The notes under the pieces: generated by a model
Told to the model about the DNA's origin: nothing
Databases searched by the model: none
The model's input: only the letters and a program-made list of their open reading frames with translations
Program-made: the position numbers and the translations under genes
Shown: one piece after another, positions 1 to 9,157 of the stretch
Layout: each line of letters starts with the position of its first letter
How positions within the stretch are numbered: position 1 is the stretch's first letter
NCBI GenBank assembly: GCA_029262695.1
Contig: JAJCYV010000020.1
Location: forward strand, 1-64,000
Reading direction: 5' to 3'
Length of the DNA: 64,000 nt
DNA from: Chloroflexota bacterium
GTDB taxonomy: Bacteria; Chloroflexota; Dehalococcoidia; SM23-28-2; RBG-16-64-32

Positions 1-290
1 AAGTCCCGCAGCGGCAACTCGGCTTCGACGCGCTCCAGGTTCTCGAGGCTCGTCAGGAATCCCCGCTCATCCACGAGCGCTTCGAGGAGCACCCGCTTGG
101 ACTCGAAATGGTAGTAGATCGCGGCGTCTGTGATCCCCGCCTTGCGGGCGATATCGCGCACCGTCGTCCGCGCGAAGCCGCGCTTGGAGAAGAGGCTGAG
201 AGATGCGTCGAGGATTAGCTGGCGCGTGTACGGGCCACGCCGTGTGCGCTTTCCGTTGGTCTGGGCAGGATTCTTGCGTTTCGTCACCAT
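1..290 (-). CDS. TetR-family transcriptional regulator (3' part outside window)
   Basis: Translating the minus strand from the ATG at 288-290 gives an open frame to the window edge (about 96 residues visible). It begins with a basic tail, then a typical TetR N-terminal helix-turn-helix: ILDASLSLFSKRGFARTTV, then DIARKAGITDAAIYYHF and ESKRVLLEAL at residues 25-75. This family binds operator DNA as a dimer and is released by a ligand bound in the C-terminal domain, which is cut off here. It lies 86 bp downstream of, and on the same strand as, a four-gene catabolic operon, which is a likely target. A promoter and an inverted repeat sit just upstream. Family call is secure; the ligand is unknown. 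Confidence 0.9.
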   Translation of the reverse strand, partial: MVTKRKNPAQTNGKRTRRGPYTRQLILDASLSLFSKRGFARTTVRDIARKAGITDAAIYYHFESKRVLLEALVDERGFLTSLENLERVEAELPLRD

Positions 291-301
291 TGTTAACTTA
301 T

Positions 302-320
302 CAAGCGCTTAGATCGCTTG
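302..320. promoter_or_regulatory. putative TetR operator (inverted repeat)
   Basis: CAAGCG and CGCTTG arms are separated by 7 bp (CTTAGAT), immediately upstream of the TetR start codon. The repeat covers the predicted transcription start, as expected for autorepression. That role is inference from position and symmetry. Confidence 0.45.
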
Positions 321-325
321 TCAGC

Positions 326-354
326 ACACTAGCATCGCCCTATCGCGCGGTCAA
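326..354 (-). promoter_or_regulatory. putative sigma70-type promoter of the TetR gene
   Basis: On the minus strand TTGACC (349-354) is followed after 17 bp by TAGTGT (326-331). The -35 is good and the -10 weak. The predicted start point falls in the inverted repeat at 302-320. Confidence 0.4.
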
Positions 355-376
355 CATGAGATCGGCCGGCAGCCCT

Positions 377-949
377 CTATAGCCACTGCCGCCACTCGGG
401 CGGCAGCTCGTCAAGGAGCGCCTCATCCAGCTCAACCTCGAGCGGCACGAGAACGCGGGCTACCATGCTCCAGTGGCCGATGCAGAAGCTCAGCTCCAGC
501 AGCTCGCGGTCCGAGAGCCAGCGCTTGAGGTCGCGTGCCCGGTCGGCGGCGCCGGCCTCCAGCCGCGCGCAGGCGTCGGTGTAGGCGATCACCGCGCGTT
601 CGAGGTCACTGAAGCGGTCGCTCTCGCCGTAGTCCTTGAGCGCGGCCATCTCCTCGTACGAAACGCCCGCGGCCCTCGCTATGCGGACGTGCTGGCCGAA
701 CTCGTACTCGCTGCCGCTGACCTGCCCGACGCGCAGGATCGCCAGCTCCCGCAGACGCGGCGAGAGCATCAGGCCACCCATGAGGAGCGGCGTCGCCATC
801 CTCACCCAGTCACGCAGGAGCTTCGGGTTGTGCGCCACCGTCTTGAAGATGTTGAGAACGCCGGAGCCCAACCCGGCCTGCGACAGACGCTCGTACATGT
901 CCTTCAGGTCATCGGAGTCCGGCTGCTCGATCTGCGCGATGACCGCCAT
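377..949 (-). CDS. carboxymuconolactone decarboxylase (CMD/AhpD-like) family protein
   Basis: This 190-residue protein is helical and has the CMD-domain pattern around LSPRLRELAILRVGQ and SEYEFGQHVRIARAAG (about residues 63-95). AhpD has a redox CxxC at this position. Here it is replaced by an E-x6-H arrangement, so a peroxidase role is unlikely and a lyase or decarboxylase-like role is more plausible. The start codon overlaps the stop of the upstream thioesterase in a TGATG arrangement, indicating translational coupling. It is the last gene of a minus-strand operon with an alcohol dehydrogenase and a nitronate monooxygenase-like enzyme. The substrate cannot be read from the sequence. Confidence 0.82.
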   Translation of the reverse strand: MAVIAQIEQPDSDDLKDMYERLSQAGLGSGVLNIFKTVAHNPKLLRDWVRMATPLLMGGLMLSPRLRELAILRVGQVSGSEYEFGQHVRIARAAGVSYEEMAALKDYGESDRFSDLERAVIAYTDACARLEAGAADRARDLKRWLSDRELLELSFCIGHWSMVARVLVPLEVELDEALLDELPPEWRQWL

Positions 950-1386
950 CAGCCCTGTCCCACTTCGACGATGCGGTACACGACAGTCCCCTGCGCGAGG
1001 AGCTTGTCCGCCTCGTTCGTCACGCGGACGTCCGCGTAGATGATCTCCTTGCCCCGTTTCAGGATGCGCCCCTCGGCGAACACGTCCTCACCGATCGCGC
1101 CAGAGAGGTAGTTCACGTTGACGCCGACCGTCGACCCGAAGTACTTCGGGGTGGCGATCTGCGCCGTCGTCCAGGCGGCCATCGCGCCCGTCGTGTCGAT
1201 CAGCGAGGCGAGCGCGCCGCCGTGCAGCGCCTTGCCGGCGGTCGAGTTCTCGTCCTGATAGCGCATGCGGATGCGGGCAAAGCCTTCACCGCCCTCGACG
1301 AACTCCATCGCCAGGTGCTTCGTGAAGGGCATCGCGTCGATCACCTTCGATATCCGGCCCAGGTTCTTCTGCAGCGCTTCGTCCAT
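949..1386 (-). CDS. PaaI/YdiI-like hotdog-fold thioesterase
   Basis: From the ATG at 1384-1386, preceded by a GAGGGAG ribosome site, the product is 145 residues. A longer upstream reading is possible but has no family similarity and overlaps the dehydrogenase gene. The hotdog core shows the signature N-S-T-A-G-K-A-L-H-G-G-A-L-A-S-L-I-D followed by YFGSTVGVNVNYL. These proteins hydrolyse acyl-CoA thioesters, often aromatic or phenylacetyl-type, as a salvage step in catabolic pathways. It sits between an alcohol dehydrogenase and a CMD-family protein in one operon, which suits a degradation route through CoA intermediates. Confidence 0.85.
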   Translation of the reverse strand: MDEALQKNLGRISKVIDAMPFTKHLAMEFVEGGEGFARIRMRYQDENSTAGKALHGGALASLIDTTGAMAAWTTAQIATPKYFGSTVGVNVNYLSGAIGEDVFAEGRILKRGKEIIYADVRVTNEADKLLAQGTVVYRIVEVGQG

Positions 1387-1405
1387 GCTCCCTCTCTCTC
1401 GTCGC

Positions 1406-2470
1406 TCAGGGCACGAGCGCGATGTGGATCGCCTCTTCGCCCGGGACCTTACCCGCGAGCATATCAATCGCCCGCTCGGCTTCGTCCAGTGGCACCGTAT
1501 GCGTGTGCATCTTCTCCAGAGGGTACTTCGCCGACTCGATCAGGCGCACGGCCCTGTCGTAGCCGTCGTAGTCTACCCCAAGCGCTCCCAGCACCGTCAG
1601 CTCCTTGATCACCACGCGGTCGCTGAAGAAGTCGGCGACCGGCTTCTGGCCCTTCGTCCCCGCCAGCACGACGCGGCCGCCCCGTCGTGCAAGGTCGATC
1701 GCCTGCGTCACGGCCTCCGTCGCGTAGGCTGTGACGTCGATCACGACGTCGGCGCCGCGGCCGTCCGTCGCCTCGCGCACGATGCCGCGCACGTCCTCGG
1801 ATTCGACGTCCACCGTCAGGTCAGCGCCGAACTCGCGGGCCAGCGCCAGCTTGCGCTCGTCCGCCGCCAGCCCAGTGACGATCACTTGCCCAGCACCTGC
1901 CTCTCTGGCGGCGATGACGCTGGCCAGACCGCGCTGCCCCGGCCCAAGGACGACGATCGTCTCGCCGGGCTTGAGTTGCGGCATCGCGACCGCCCAGCGA
2001 AAGCCGGCGCCAAGCGGGTTGAACAGCGTCGCGATCTCCGGCGACACGGACTCACTGATGCGGTGCAGGACGGCGTTCGGCGCCAGGTACAGGTACTCCG
2101 CGAAGCCGCCCCAGAGCCCGGGCGGGCGGTCGACGCTCAGGTAGCCGTAGGCGGACAAGCCACCGCGGCCGATCAGCCCCTCAGCGGACGGGAGCAGCGC
2201 CTCGACAGCCACGCGGTCGCCCTCTCCAACGCCCCAGCGCTCCGCCGCGCGTGGCCCGATCCGCTCGATGCGGCCGACCGGCTCGTGGCCGGGAACGACG
2301 GGCAGGCGCACTGGTAGCACACCCTCGTACTGCTCGTAGTCGGAGCCGCAGATGCCGCACGCCTCGACGCGCAGCAGCCCGTCGTCGTCCCCAATCTCGG
2401 GCAGCGGCAACTCGCGGAACTCCAGCGTTCGCGGTGCGGTCTGGACGACGGCGCGGGACGTCGCGGCCAT
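1406..2470 (-). CDS. zinc-type medium-chain alcohol dehydrogenase
   Basis: This 354-residue MDR protein has the catalytic-zinc motif CGICGSD (about residues 38-44), GHEPVGRI (about 62-69) and a Rossmann GPGQRGLASV loop (about 177-186) for NAD(P). The structural-zinc lobe with four closely spaced cysteines, common in classical ADHs, is absent. That resembles MDR subfamilies that bind only one zinc. Expected reaction: reversible oxidation of a secondary or polyol-type alcohol. It is separated by 19 bp from the thioesterase downstream and 21 bp from the nitronate monooxygenase-like gene upstream, so it is part of the same operon. Confidence 0.88.
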   Translation of the reverse strand: MAATSRAVVQTAPRTLEFRELPLPEIGDDDGLLRVEACGICGSDYEQYEGVLPVRLPVVPGHEPVGRIERIGPRAAERWGVGEGDRVAVEALLPSAEGLIGRGGLSAYGYLSVDRPPGLWGGFAEYLYLAPNAVLHRISESVSPEIATLFNPLGAGFRWAVAMPQLKPGETIVVLGPGQRGLASVIAAREAGAGQVIVTGLAADERKLALAREFGADLTVDVESEDVRGIVREATDGRGADVVIDVTAYATEAVTQAIDLARRGGRVVLAGTKGQKPVADFFSDRVVIKELTVLGALGVDYDGYDRAVRLIESAKYPLEKMHTHTVPLDEAERAIDMLAGKVPGEEAIHIALVP

Positions 2471-2491
2471 GAGACGCTTACCCGAGTCGGG

Positions 2492-3478
2492 TTAGCTCTT
2501 CTGTGCTTCGAGAGACGGCTTGACGAAGCGCTTGTCGATGACCGCCTCCGCCTCGCGGACGATGTCGCGGACGACGTCGGCGGCCGGCTTGACGTCGTGG
2601 ATCATGCCGGCGCCCTGGCCGGCGGGCATGAACGTGCGCTTCGCGTCGAACGACTCGGTGACGCCGGGGTAGTCCATGACCTGGTTCTGGATAGAGGTTA
2701 TCGCCTGCATCGGGAACGCCTGGATCTCGTCGCTCCTCGTCTCCCACTCTTCAGCGTACGGAGTCTTGATCGTGCGCGCGGTCTTGCCGGTGTAGGCGCG
2801 CGTGCGCATCGTGTCCGCCTCCGTGGCGCGGACGATGGCGTCGCGGTAACCGGGTGCAGCCTGCGCCTCCGGCGTGGCGATGAAGCGAGTGCCGAAGATC
2901 GCGCCCTCGGCGCCGAGCGCCAGCGAGGCAACGAGTCCGCGGCCGTCGGCCATACCACCGGCCGCGATTACCGGGACGTTCACGGCGTCCACGACCTGCG
3001 GAATGAGCGCGAGGGCGCCGACTTCGCCGGTGTGTCCGCCAGCCTCAGTACCCTGCGCGGCGACGATGTCCGCGCCGGCGGCGACCGACTTCTGGGCGTG
3101 ACGCACGCGGCCGCACATCACCATCACGAGCATGTCCCGCTCATGCATCTCCTTGATGAACTCTTCCGGCACGGCCAGTCCGGCGACGAAGATCTTGACG
3201 CCTTCCTCGAAGACCACCTTCATGTGCGGCCGGATCATCTCCGGGTCGGGCGCGAGGAGGTCGACGGCGAACGGCTTATCGGTGAGTTCCCGCGTCTTGC
3301 GGATCTCCTCGCGCAGCGTCTCGGGCTCAAGCGTCGCCGCGCCCATGAGGCCGAGGCCGCCGGCGTTGGAAACGGCAGCCACGAGCTTTGAGAGCGAGAC
3401 CCCGCCCATTCCGGCGAGGAAGATCGGGTACTCGATGCCGAGTTTGTCGCAGATTGGTGTGTGCAGTGGGTTGTGCAT
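2492..3478 (-). CDS. nitronate monooxygenase / 2-nitropropane dioxygenase-like flavoprotein
   Basis: This 328-residue TIM-barrel protein of the NPD family has an N-terminal IEYPIFLAGMGGVSL strand-loop, GGLGLMGAATL, the FMN-phosphate loop AQGTEAGGHTGE (about residues 140-151) and VPVIAAGGMADGRG. The family oxidises alkyl nitronates using FMN and O2. Many members are broader oxidoreductases, and close relatives are often linked to acyl-CoA or aromatic catabolism. Start ATG at 3476-3478 has AGGAGAG seven bases upstream. It is the first gene of the operon 3478-377. Confidence 0.87.
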   Translation of the reverse strand: MHNPLHTPICDKLGIEYPIFLAGMGGVSLSKLVAAVSNAGGLGLMGAATLEPETLREEIRKTRELTDKPFAVDLLAPDPEMIRPHMKVVFEEGVKIFVAGLAVPEEFIKEMHERDMLVMVMCGRVRHAQKSVAAGADIVAAQGTEAGGHTGEVGALALIPQVVDAVNVPVIAAGGMADGRGLVASLALGAEGAIFGTRFIATPEAQAAPGYRDAIVRATEADTMRTRAYTGKTARTIKTPYAEEWETRSDEIQAFPMQAITSIQNQVMDYPGVTESFDAKRTFMPAGQGAGMIHDVKPAADVVRDIVREAEAVIDKRFVKPSLEAQKS

Positions 3479-3500
3479 ATGGGCTCTCCTGGGGGCTACT

Positions 3501-3669
3501 GGAACATGGAACTGGGAACACGGAACATGGTTTCCGGGGGAATGATATGCCGGTGGCGTCGCGGAGTAAACCCTTACGTGAGGGTGAACGTGAGTGAGTG
3601 GCGGGGGGTCACGATTACGAACTCGGTAGGGGCGGTTCGTGAACCGCCCCTACGCGGGCCGTGGGTGGT
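3501..3669. repeat. short intergenic repeats including a REP-like palindrome
   Basis: This gap between convergently read segments holds no gene. It contains two copies of GGAACATGG (3501-3530) and a 28-base palindrome at 3626-3653: GTAGGGGCGGTTC, two bases, then GAACCGCCCCTAC. The perfect 13-bp arms are those of a dispersed REP-type hairpin. It could also stop transcription, but no T-run follows on either strand. Confidence 0.6.
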
Positions 3670-6600
3670 TCATCCCGCCGCCAGCGCTCGGCGCTGACTC
3701 AGCGCGGCCGCCGCCTCGTCCTCGTCCAGCGGCACACCGTCGCGGTAGACGACGGAGTTCGTATGCACCGCCGGTACGCGGGTGCCCGGCGTGATCACGC
3801 TCGTCAGGTTCAGCGGATCGACGGCGGAGACGCGGATCAGTTCGCCCTCCTTCTCCGCGCGGCGGACGTTGCGCAGCGACTCCACGGCCTCCGGACGCGC
3901 GTACTGCTCGCCGTAGAAGCCGGCGACGAAGCGGCCGCCGCGGACGACGCCCTGCGCCTCCATGCGCCGCAATGCCTTGAGCACCTCCCGCCAGGGCACG
4001 CTCATGTTCTCCTGACGCGCCAGATCGCGGAAGACGACGCCGTAGCGGAAGAGCAACTGCTCCGCCCAGCCCGCGGCCAGCTCCTCGGTGATAAGCTGGC
4101 GGTCGCCCTCCGCGTCGTCCGTCAGGCTCAAGCCTGACCTTCCGAGGTCGGTGGGCAACAGCGACCAGCGGCCGGACGGCACGCCGCTCACGGCGAGCGT
4201 GCGGAAGAGGCGCGCGCGCTGCGGCCGGCGGAATCCGCGCTTCTTGTTCGAGGCCATGAGCGCGCGCAACGCCTGGAAGCCGTCGGCCGTCGCCAGCCCG
4301 CGCGCGACGAGGTCCCACAGGCCGCGCCCGACGTCCGTCGGCAGTCGTCGCGTGGCGGCGGCGATGTCGTCGTAGAAGAGCGCCCCCTTCGACTCTAGAA
4401 GCTCGAAAATCTCGGCTGCCGCGCCGCGACTCGGTGGCGCCGACTCGCTGCCGTTTCGCACGCCGGCGAGCAGCCACGGTAGGTCGGCGCGGCGGGCCAG
4501 CGAGACAGGCGTCGCGGAGGAGGCGGCGGCGCGAGAGCCGTTACCCTTTCCGTTGTCGGCGCTCTTTCGAGGCATCATGCGCGCCCAGGCGGCGTCGCCG
4601 GTCAGGCAAAGCTCGTCCAGCCACGCGCCTTTGTACTCGGCGACGCGCGCCGGCAGGATGTGCCGCTCCCAGCCGACCGCCGGTATGTCGTAGCCCTGGA
4701 GCTGCGTGATCGCCTCCAGCAGGCCGCGCTTTCCCTCGAGCTGCGTTCCGGGTGCGACGTGCTGCCAGCGCAGGAGAAAGCGCGTCAGGTCCTGCGCCGA
4801 AACTGGCTCGATCTCAGCGCGCAGGCGGTCGAGCGTGAAGCGGTGGATGCGCGCCAGCAGGCGCCGGTCGCACCACTGCTCATCATCGGCGCCGACCTTA
4901 AAGCGGCCGCGCATCGCCATGCCGCCCTCGCCCTCGAGGAACGCCAGCGCCGAGTTGATCGCCCGCGGCGCCAGACCCGTTCGCTCCGAGAGTTCGCCCA
5001 CGGTCGTCGGGCCGAGCACTTCGAGGTATCCGCGGACGGCCGTCCGGCGGGCCTCATCCTCGCCGACCTCCCGGCGCAACTCCGGTGGCAGATCAACGCG
5101 AGGCCGGACCGTCGCGGTCGGGTACAGCCGTTCGATCAGCGGCAGGTTCTCGACGGCGAACCAGAAGCGCTCGTCGTCGCTCTCGAGCGTGGCCGCCCGG
5201 CGCTGGTCCACCAGCTCGTCGAACCAGCCGGCCCACTCCGGGGCGTACTCCGGGCGCACCGCGACCAGTCCCAGCAGCGCGTCGTGCACCTCGTCGGCGT
5301 CGCGTGGCTGTGGCTGGGCCTGCGCGGTCACGATCTCGATCGCATCGGGGTCGAGGATGCCGAGGTCGCGGCCGCTCTGCGGCAGCGTCCGGCGCAGGGA
5401 GACGGCGCGGGCGCGGCGCTCCTCCAGCGGGGCGTCGTCCAGGTACGTGTACGGCTTGGAGTTGAGCATCTCGTGGCTGAACGGCGAGGGCTCGGTCGTG
5501 TCGCGGGCGTGAACGCGGATCTCGCCGCGCTCGATGCGCTCCAGCACTTCGTCCAGGCCGTCGATGTCCATCGCCTCGGTCAGGCAGTCGTGCATCGACT
5601 GGTTGATCAGCGGGTGATCGGGCAGGTCGATCGCGCCGGTGACGTTCTCCTGACAGGCGACGAGCCTGGGGAAGACCGCCGCCATCAGGTCGTCCGACTT
5701 CATGCGCTGCAAGGGCGGCGGCACGCGCTTGCCGTTGCGCTGGCGCAGGATGGCGAGCGAGCGCGTCGCGTTCCAGCGCCAGCGCGCCTGCCAGACGGGC
5801 GCATTGGCGATCAGCACCGATTGCTCCACCAACTCGCGCAGCGTCGGCCGGTTGACGAGGCCGAACATGTCCTCCAGCGGAAAGCTGTTGTTGGGCCCAA
5901 TCGACAGCAGCATTGCATCATCGCTCGCCGCGGCCTGCAGCTCGAAGTCGAAGCTCACGCAGAACCGCTTGCGGAGCGCGAATCCCCAGGCCCGGTTGAT
6001 GCGCGCTCCGAACGGCGCATGGAGGATCACCTGCATGCCTCCGCTTTCGTCGAAGAAGCGCTCGAAGACGATGTCCTCCTGCGAAGGGACGAGGCCCATC
6101 ATCTCCCCCTGCACCTTCATGTAACGCACGACCTGTTCTGCGGCCTCCGGAGCGAGTGCACACTCGTCCTGCACCCATTTCGTAACGCCGCCGCTGGGCC
6201 CCGACGACCCGTTCGTCCCGGCGACGGCGGTGCTCAGGCGGTTCGAGATGTCGATGCGGAGACGGGAGACCTCTTCCGATAGTTCGAGAGTGCGACCGGG
6301 AGCTTCGCCGTTCCAGAAGGGGATGTTCGGTGGCGCGCCGTGGGCGTCCTCGACGCGGACGACGCCGCCGGACTCGATGCGCTTGATGCGCCACGACGTC
6401 GTGCCCAGCAGCACGATGTCGCCGGCCATCGACTCGACCGAGAAGTCCTCGTCCAGCGTGCCGACGAAGGTGCCCTCCGGCTCGGCGATCACGCGGTAGT
6501 CGGCGATCTCGGGGATCGCGCCGCCGCACTGGATCGCCGTGCTGCGCGCGCCGCGCCGGCCACGCACAACGCCGTTGATCCGGTCCCGGTGCAGGAAGTG

Positions 6601-8016
6601 CGATGCGCGCCCGCTGCCGACAGCGATTCCCTCGCTCAGCATCCCCACCACCTCGTCGAACGACTCTCGCTGCAGGACCTGGTACGGCCAGGCGCGCCGG
6701 ATGAGCGCGAACAGGTCGTCCTCGCCCCACGCTTCGCAGGCCGTTTCCGCGACGATCTGCTGCGCCAGGATGTCCAGCGGCGCCTCGGGCGGAAACACGC
6801 AGTCCAGCCGCCCCTGGCGCACGGCCCGCACCAGCGCCGCGCACTCCACGAGTTCGTCGCGGCTCGCCGGGAAGAGCCTGCCCTTCGGCGTCAGGCCGAG
6901 CGCGTGTCCGGAGCGGCCGACGCGCTGCAGGAACGTCGTGATGCTGCGCGGCGACCCCAGCTGGCAGACGAGGTCGATAGAGCCGATGTCGATCCCCAGC
7001 TCAAGCGAGGCGGTCGCAACAAGCGCCTTCATCTCGCCCGCCTTGAGCCGCTGCTCCATGCGGCGTCGCCGCGCCTTCGAAAGGCTACCGTGGTGCGCGC
7101 CGACGTGCTCTTCGCCAATGCGCTCCGACAGCTTGAACGCCACCCGCTCGGCCAGCCGGCGCGTGTTCACGAAGACGATCGTCGTGCGGTGCGTTTCGAC
7201 CAATTCCGTGAGCCGGTCGTAGATGTCGGCCCATTGCTCAGCGGACGCGACCGCCTCGAGGTCTGTCGGCGGCACCTCGATCGAGATGTCGAGATCACGC
7301 TGGTGTCCAGAGTCGACGATCGCGCAGTCCGCCTTGCCGGCGCCGGACACGTGTCCGGCGCCGACGAGGAACTGCGCCGCGTACTCGATCGGCTTCACGG
7401 TGGCCGAGAGGCCGATGCGGTCCGGTCGCTTGCCGCTGATATGGTCCAGCCGGGCCAGCGTCAGCGCCAGGTGGCTGCCGCGCTTGTCACGGATGAGGGC
7501 GTGCACCTCGTCGACGATGACGGTCTTGACGTTGCGCAGGATCGTGCGGCTGCGTTCGGCCGTGATCATCAGGTAGAGCGACTCGGGCGTCGTGATCAGG
7601 ATGTGCGGCGGCGTTCTGAGGATCTGTTGCCGCTCCTTTTGCGTCGTGTCGCCGGTGCGGAGCGCCGTGCGGATCTCGGGCAACTCGTAGCCCATCTCCC
7701 GCGCGATCTCGTTGATCTGCTCCAGCGGTTCGTCCAGGTTGCGCTGAATGTCGTTGGAGAGCGCCTTCAGCGGCGAGACGTAGACGACTTGAACGCCGTC
7801 TTCCAACTCGCCGGCCTCCGCCTGACGCACCAGCCGGTCGATCGAAACGAGGAACGCGGCGAGCGTCTTGCCAGAGCCAGTTGGTGCTGAGATTAGGGTG
7901 TCGCGACCGCCGATGATGTGAGGCCAGCCGTCCGTCTGAGCGTCCGTGGGCGCGTCGAAACGCCTGGTGAACCAGTCACGGACAACGGGGTGAAAGGAGT
8001 CAACGATGCTACTCAT
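3670..8016 (-). CDS. lhr: Lhr-type DEAD/DEAH superfamily 2 helicase
   Basis: This 1448-residue protein starts at the ATG at 8014-8016; a GTG ten codons further out is also possible. Walker A APTGSGKTLAAFL is near residue 45, the DEVH box in TVIVDEVHALIRDKRG near 170, and motif III LSATVKP near 205. Motif VI lies in QRVGRSGH. Downstream are the winged-helix and Lhr-specific domains, then a long C-terminal half as in full-length bacterial Lhr (about 1500 residues). The family are ATP-dependent 3'-5' translocases that unwind DNA or RNA:DNA and act in genome maintenance. It lies about 50 bp downstream of a hydrolase gene on the same strand. Confidence 0.93.
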   Translation of the reverse strand: MSSIVDSFHPVVRDWFTRRFDAPTDAQTDGWPHIIGGRDTLISAPTGSGKTLAAFLVSIDRLVRQAEAGELEDGVQVVYVSPLKALSNDIQRNLDEPLEQINEIAREMGYELPEIRTALRTGDTTQKERQQILRTPPHILITTPESLYLMITAERSRTILRNVKTVIVDEVHALIRDKRGSHLALTLARLDHISGKRPDRIGLSATVKPIEYAAQFLVGAGHVSGAGKADCAIVDSGHQRDLDISIEVPPTDLEAVASAEQWADIYDRLTELVETHRTTIVFVNTRRLAERVAFKLSERIGEEHVGAHHGSLSKARRRRMEQRLKAGEMKALVATASLELGIDIGSIDLVCQLGSPRSITTFLQRVGRSGHALGLTPKGRLFPASRDELVECAALVRAVRQGRLDCVFPPEAPLDILAQQIVAETACEAWGEDDLFALIRRAWPYQVLQRESFDEVVGMLSEGIAVGSGRASHFLHRDRINGVVRGRRGARSTAIQCGGAIPEIADYRVIAEPEGTFVGTLDEDFSVESMAGDIVLLGTTSWRIKRIESGGVVRVEDAHGAPPNIPFWNGEAPGRTLELSEEVSRLRIDISNRLSTAVAGTNGSSGPSGGVTKWVQDECALAPEAAEQVVRYMKVQGEMMGLVPSQEDIVFERFFDESGGMQVILHAPFGARINRAWGFALRKRFCVSFDFELQAAASDDAMLLSIGPNNSFPLEDMFGLVNRPTLRELVEQSVLIANAPVWQARWRWNATRSLAILRQRNGKRVPPPLQRMKSDDLMAAVFPRLVACQENVTGAIDLPDHPLINQSMHDCLTEAMDIDGLDEVLERIERGEIRVHARDTTEPSPFSHEMLNSKPYTYLDDAPLEERRARAVSLRRTLPQSGRDLGILDPDAIEIVTAQAQPQPRDADEVHDALLGLVAVRPEYAPEWAGWFDELVDQRRAATLESDDERFWFAVENLPLIERLYPTATVRPRVDLPPELRREVGEDEARRTAVRGYLEVLGPTTVGELSERTGLAPRAINSALAFLEGEGGMAMRGRFKVGADDEQWCDRRLLARIHRFTLDRLRAEIEPVSAQDLTRFLLRWQHVAPGTQLEGKRGLLEAITQLQGYDIPAVGWERHILPARVAEYKGAWLDELCLTGDAAWARMMPRKSADNGKGNGSRAAASSATPVSLARRADLPWLLAGVRNGSESAPPSRGAAAEIFELLESKGALFYDDIAAATRRLPTDVGRGLWDLVARGLATADGFQALRALMASNKKRGFRRPQRARLFRTLAVSGVPSGRWSLLPTDLGRSGLSLTDDAEGDRQLITEELAAGWAEQLLFRYGVVFRDLARQENMSVPWREVLKALRRMEAQGVVRGGRFVAGFYGEQYARPEAVESLRNVRRAEKEGELIRVSAVDPLNLTSVITPGTRVPAVHTNSVVYRDGVPLDEDEAAAALSQRRALAAG

Positions 8017-8065
8017 GTGCGACAGTTTATCGCCAGCGAATGACACTCACACGTCAGGAGTGGCG

Positions 8066-9037
8066 CTACGCCGGTCGCGCCACGGTGTCAACGCGTGCCG
8101 GCGCGGCCTCCAACCGGCCGTCCAAGAAGCGGCGGATCGCCGCGTTGACGATCTCCGGCTGCTCCTCCAGCAGCATGTGGCCGGAGGCCGGGATGTGCTC
8201 CGTGACGGCCTGCGGCAGCTGCGCCTGCAGCCAGCGCAGAGAGCGACCCGGCAGCGGCAGGATTCGCTCCTTCTCCGCCCACAGGATCAGCACCGGCTGT
8301 GTCAGCCTCGCGAAGTCGATCCGTTCGTCGTGGCGGATGCCCTCCCACATCTCCCAGGCCGTCCTCGTCGTGCCGTAGATGCGCGCCGGCTTCAGGTACT
8401 GGGCACGCACCTGCGCGAGGTCGGGGCGGTCCTTGTCGTAGAAGAGCCGCTTCCAGGCACGCTCGCTCACAAGCTTCGATATCGGACCCACCAGGCGTCG
8501 CATGAACGGCAGCCTGGGCGCGATCGGCACCTTCTTCCCCGGCACCGACGCGGCAAGGACCAACCGTTCGACACGCTCGGGCGCCATCTCCGCCATACGC
8601 ATCGCCACCTCGCCACCCATCGATTGTCCGATCAGCGTCGCCTGGTCGATGCCGAGCGCGTCCATCGCGCCGAGGACGAGGCGCGCCTGCTCGGTCAGTG
8701 AGTAGTCGCCGCCTTCAGGCCGCTCGCTGTAGCCAAAGCCCTTGAGGTCGATGGCAATGCAGCGGTAGTCCTGCGCCAGGTCGACGACCTGGTGCCGATA
8801 GCTGTACGTGTGCCCGCCGAAGCCGTGGATCATCACGATCACCGGCGCGTTTCCGCCCACTGGCGGCGCCTGCTCGACGTAGTGCAGGCCAACGCCGTCG
8901 ACCGTCATGATGCGGCCGGGGCGCTCGGCATCACGCCAGGCGGTGTCCTCGCGGCTGCGCAAGGACCTGCGGGCAACCACGGCAACAACGGCGGCGGCAG
9001 CGGCGATCGCCGCGAGAAGAACGGTGAACTTGCGCAC
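8066..9037 (-). CDS. membrane-tethered alpha/beta hydrolase
   Basis: The 323-residue product begins with a hydrophobic segment (residues 5-22) followed by arginines, so it is probably N-terminally anchored or exported. The alpha/beta-hydrolase core has HGFGGHTYSYRHQ (oxyanion loop), the nucleophile elbow IGQSMGGEVA (Ser about 155), and the catalytic His in ASGHMLLEEQPE near the C-terminus. Substrates of such hydrolases are typically esters or C-C bonds and cannot be predicted further. The gene is divergent from the GNAT gene across 120 bp and upstream of the helicase. Confidence 0.88.
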   Translation of the reverse strand: MRKFTVLLAAIAAAAAVVAVVARRSLRSREDTAWRDAERPGRIMTVDGVGLHYVEQAPPVGGNAPVIVMIHGFGGHTYSYRHQVVDLAQDYRCIAIDLKGFGYSERPEGGDYSLTEQARLVLGAMDALGIDQATLIGQSMGGEVAMRMAEMAPERVERLVLAASVPGKKVPIAPRLPFMRRLVGPISKLVSERAWKRLFYDKDRPDLAQVRAQYLKPARIYGTTRTAWEMWEGIRHDERIDFARLTQPVLILWAEKERILPLPGRSLRWLQAQLPQAVTEHIPASGHMLLEEQPEIVNAAIRRFLDGRLEAAPARVDTVARPA

Positions 9038-9157
9038 GGTGGCCTCCTTGATTCAGTAACGAACCGGCGGGCGTGTCCCTCCAATCTTACGACACCTGCC
9101 TTGATGCCAGTTGCATGGTTGTGCCCACGGATCTGCGCTTAGAATTGGAGACCCGGC

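Noticed and set aside
4660-6282. 540-residue plus-strand reading inside the Lhr gene
   Set aside because: It is antisense to the helicase, Arg/Gln/His-rich and without motifs; long opposite frames are expected at this G+C.
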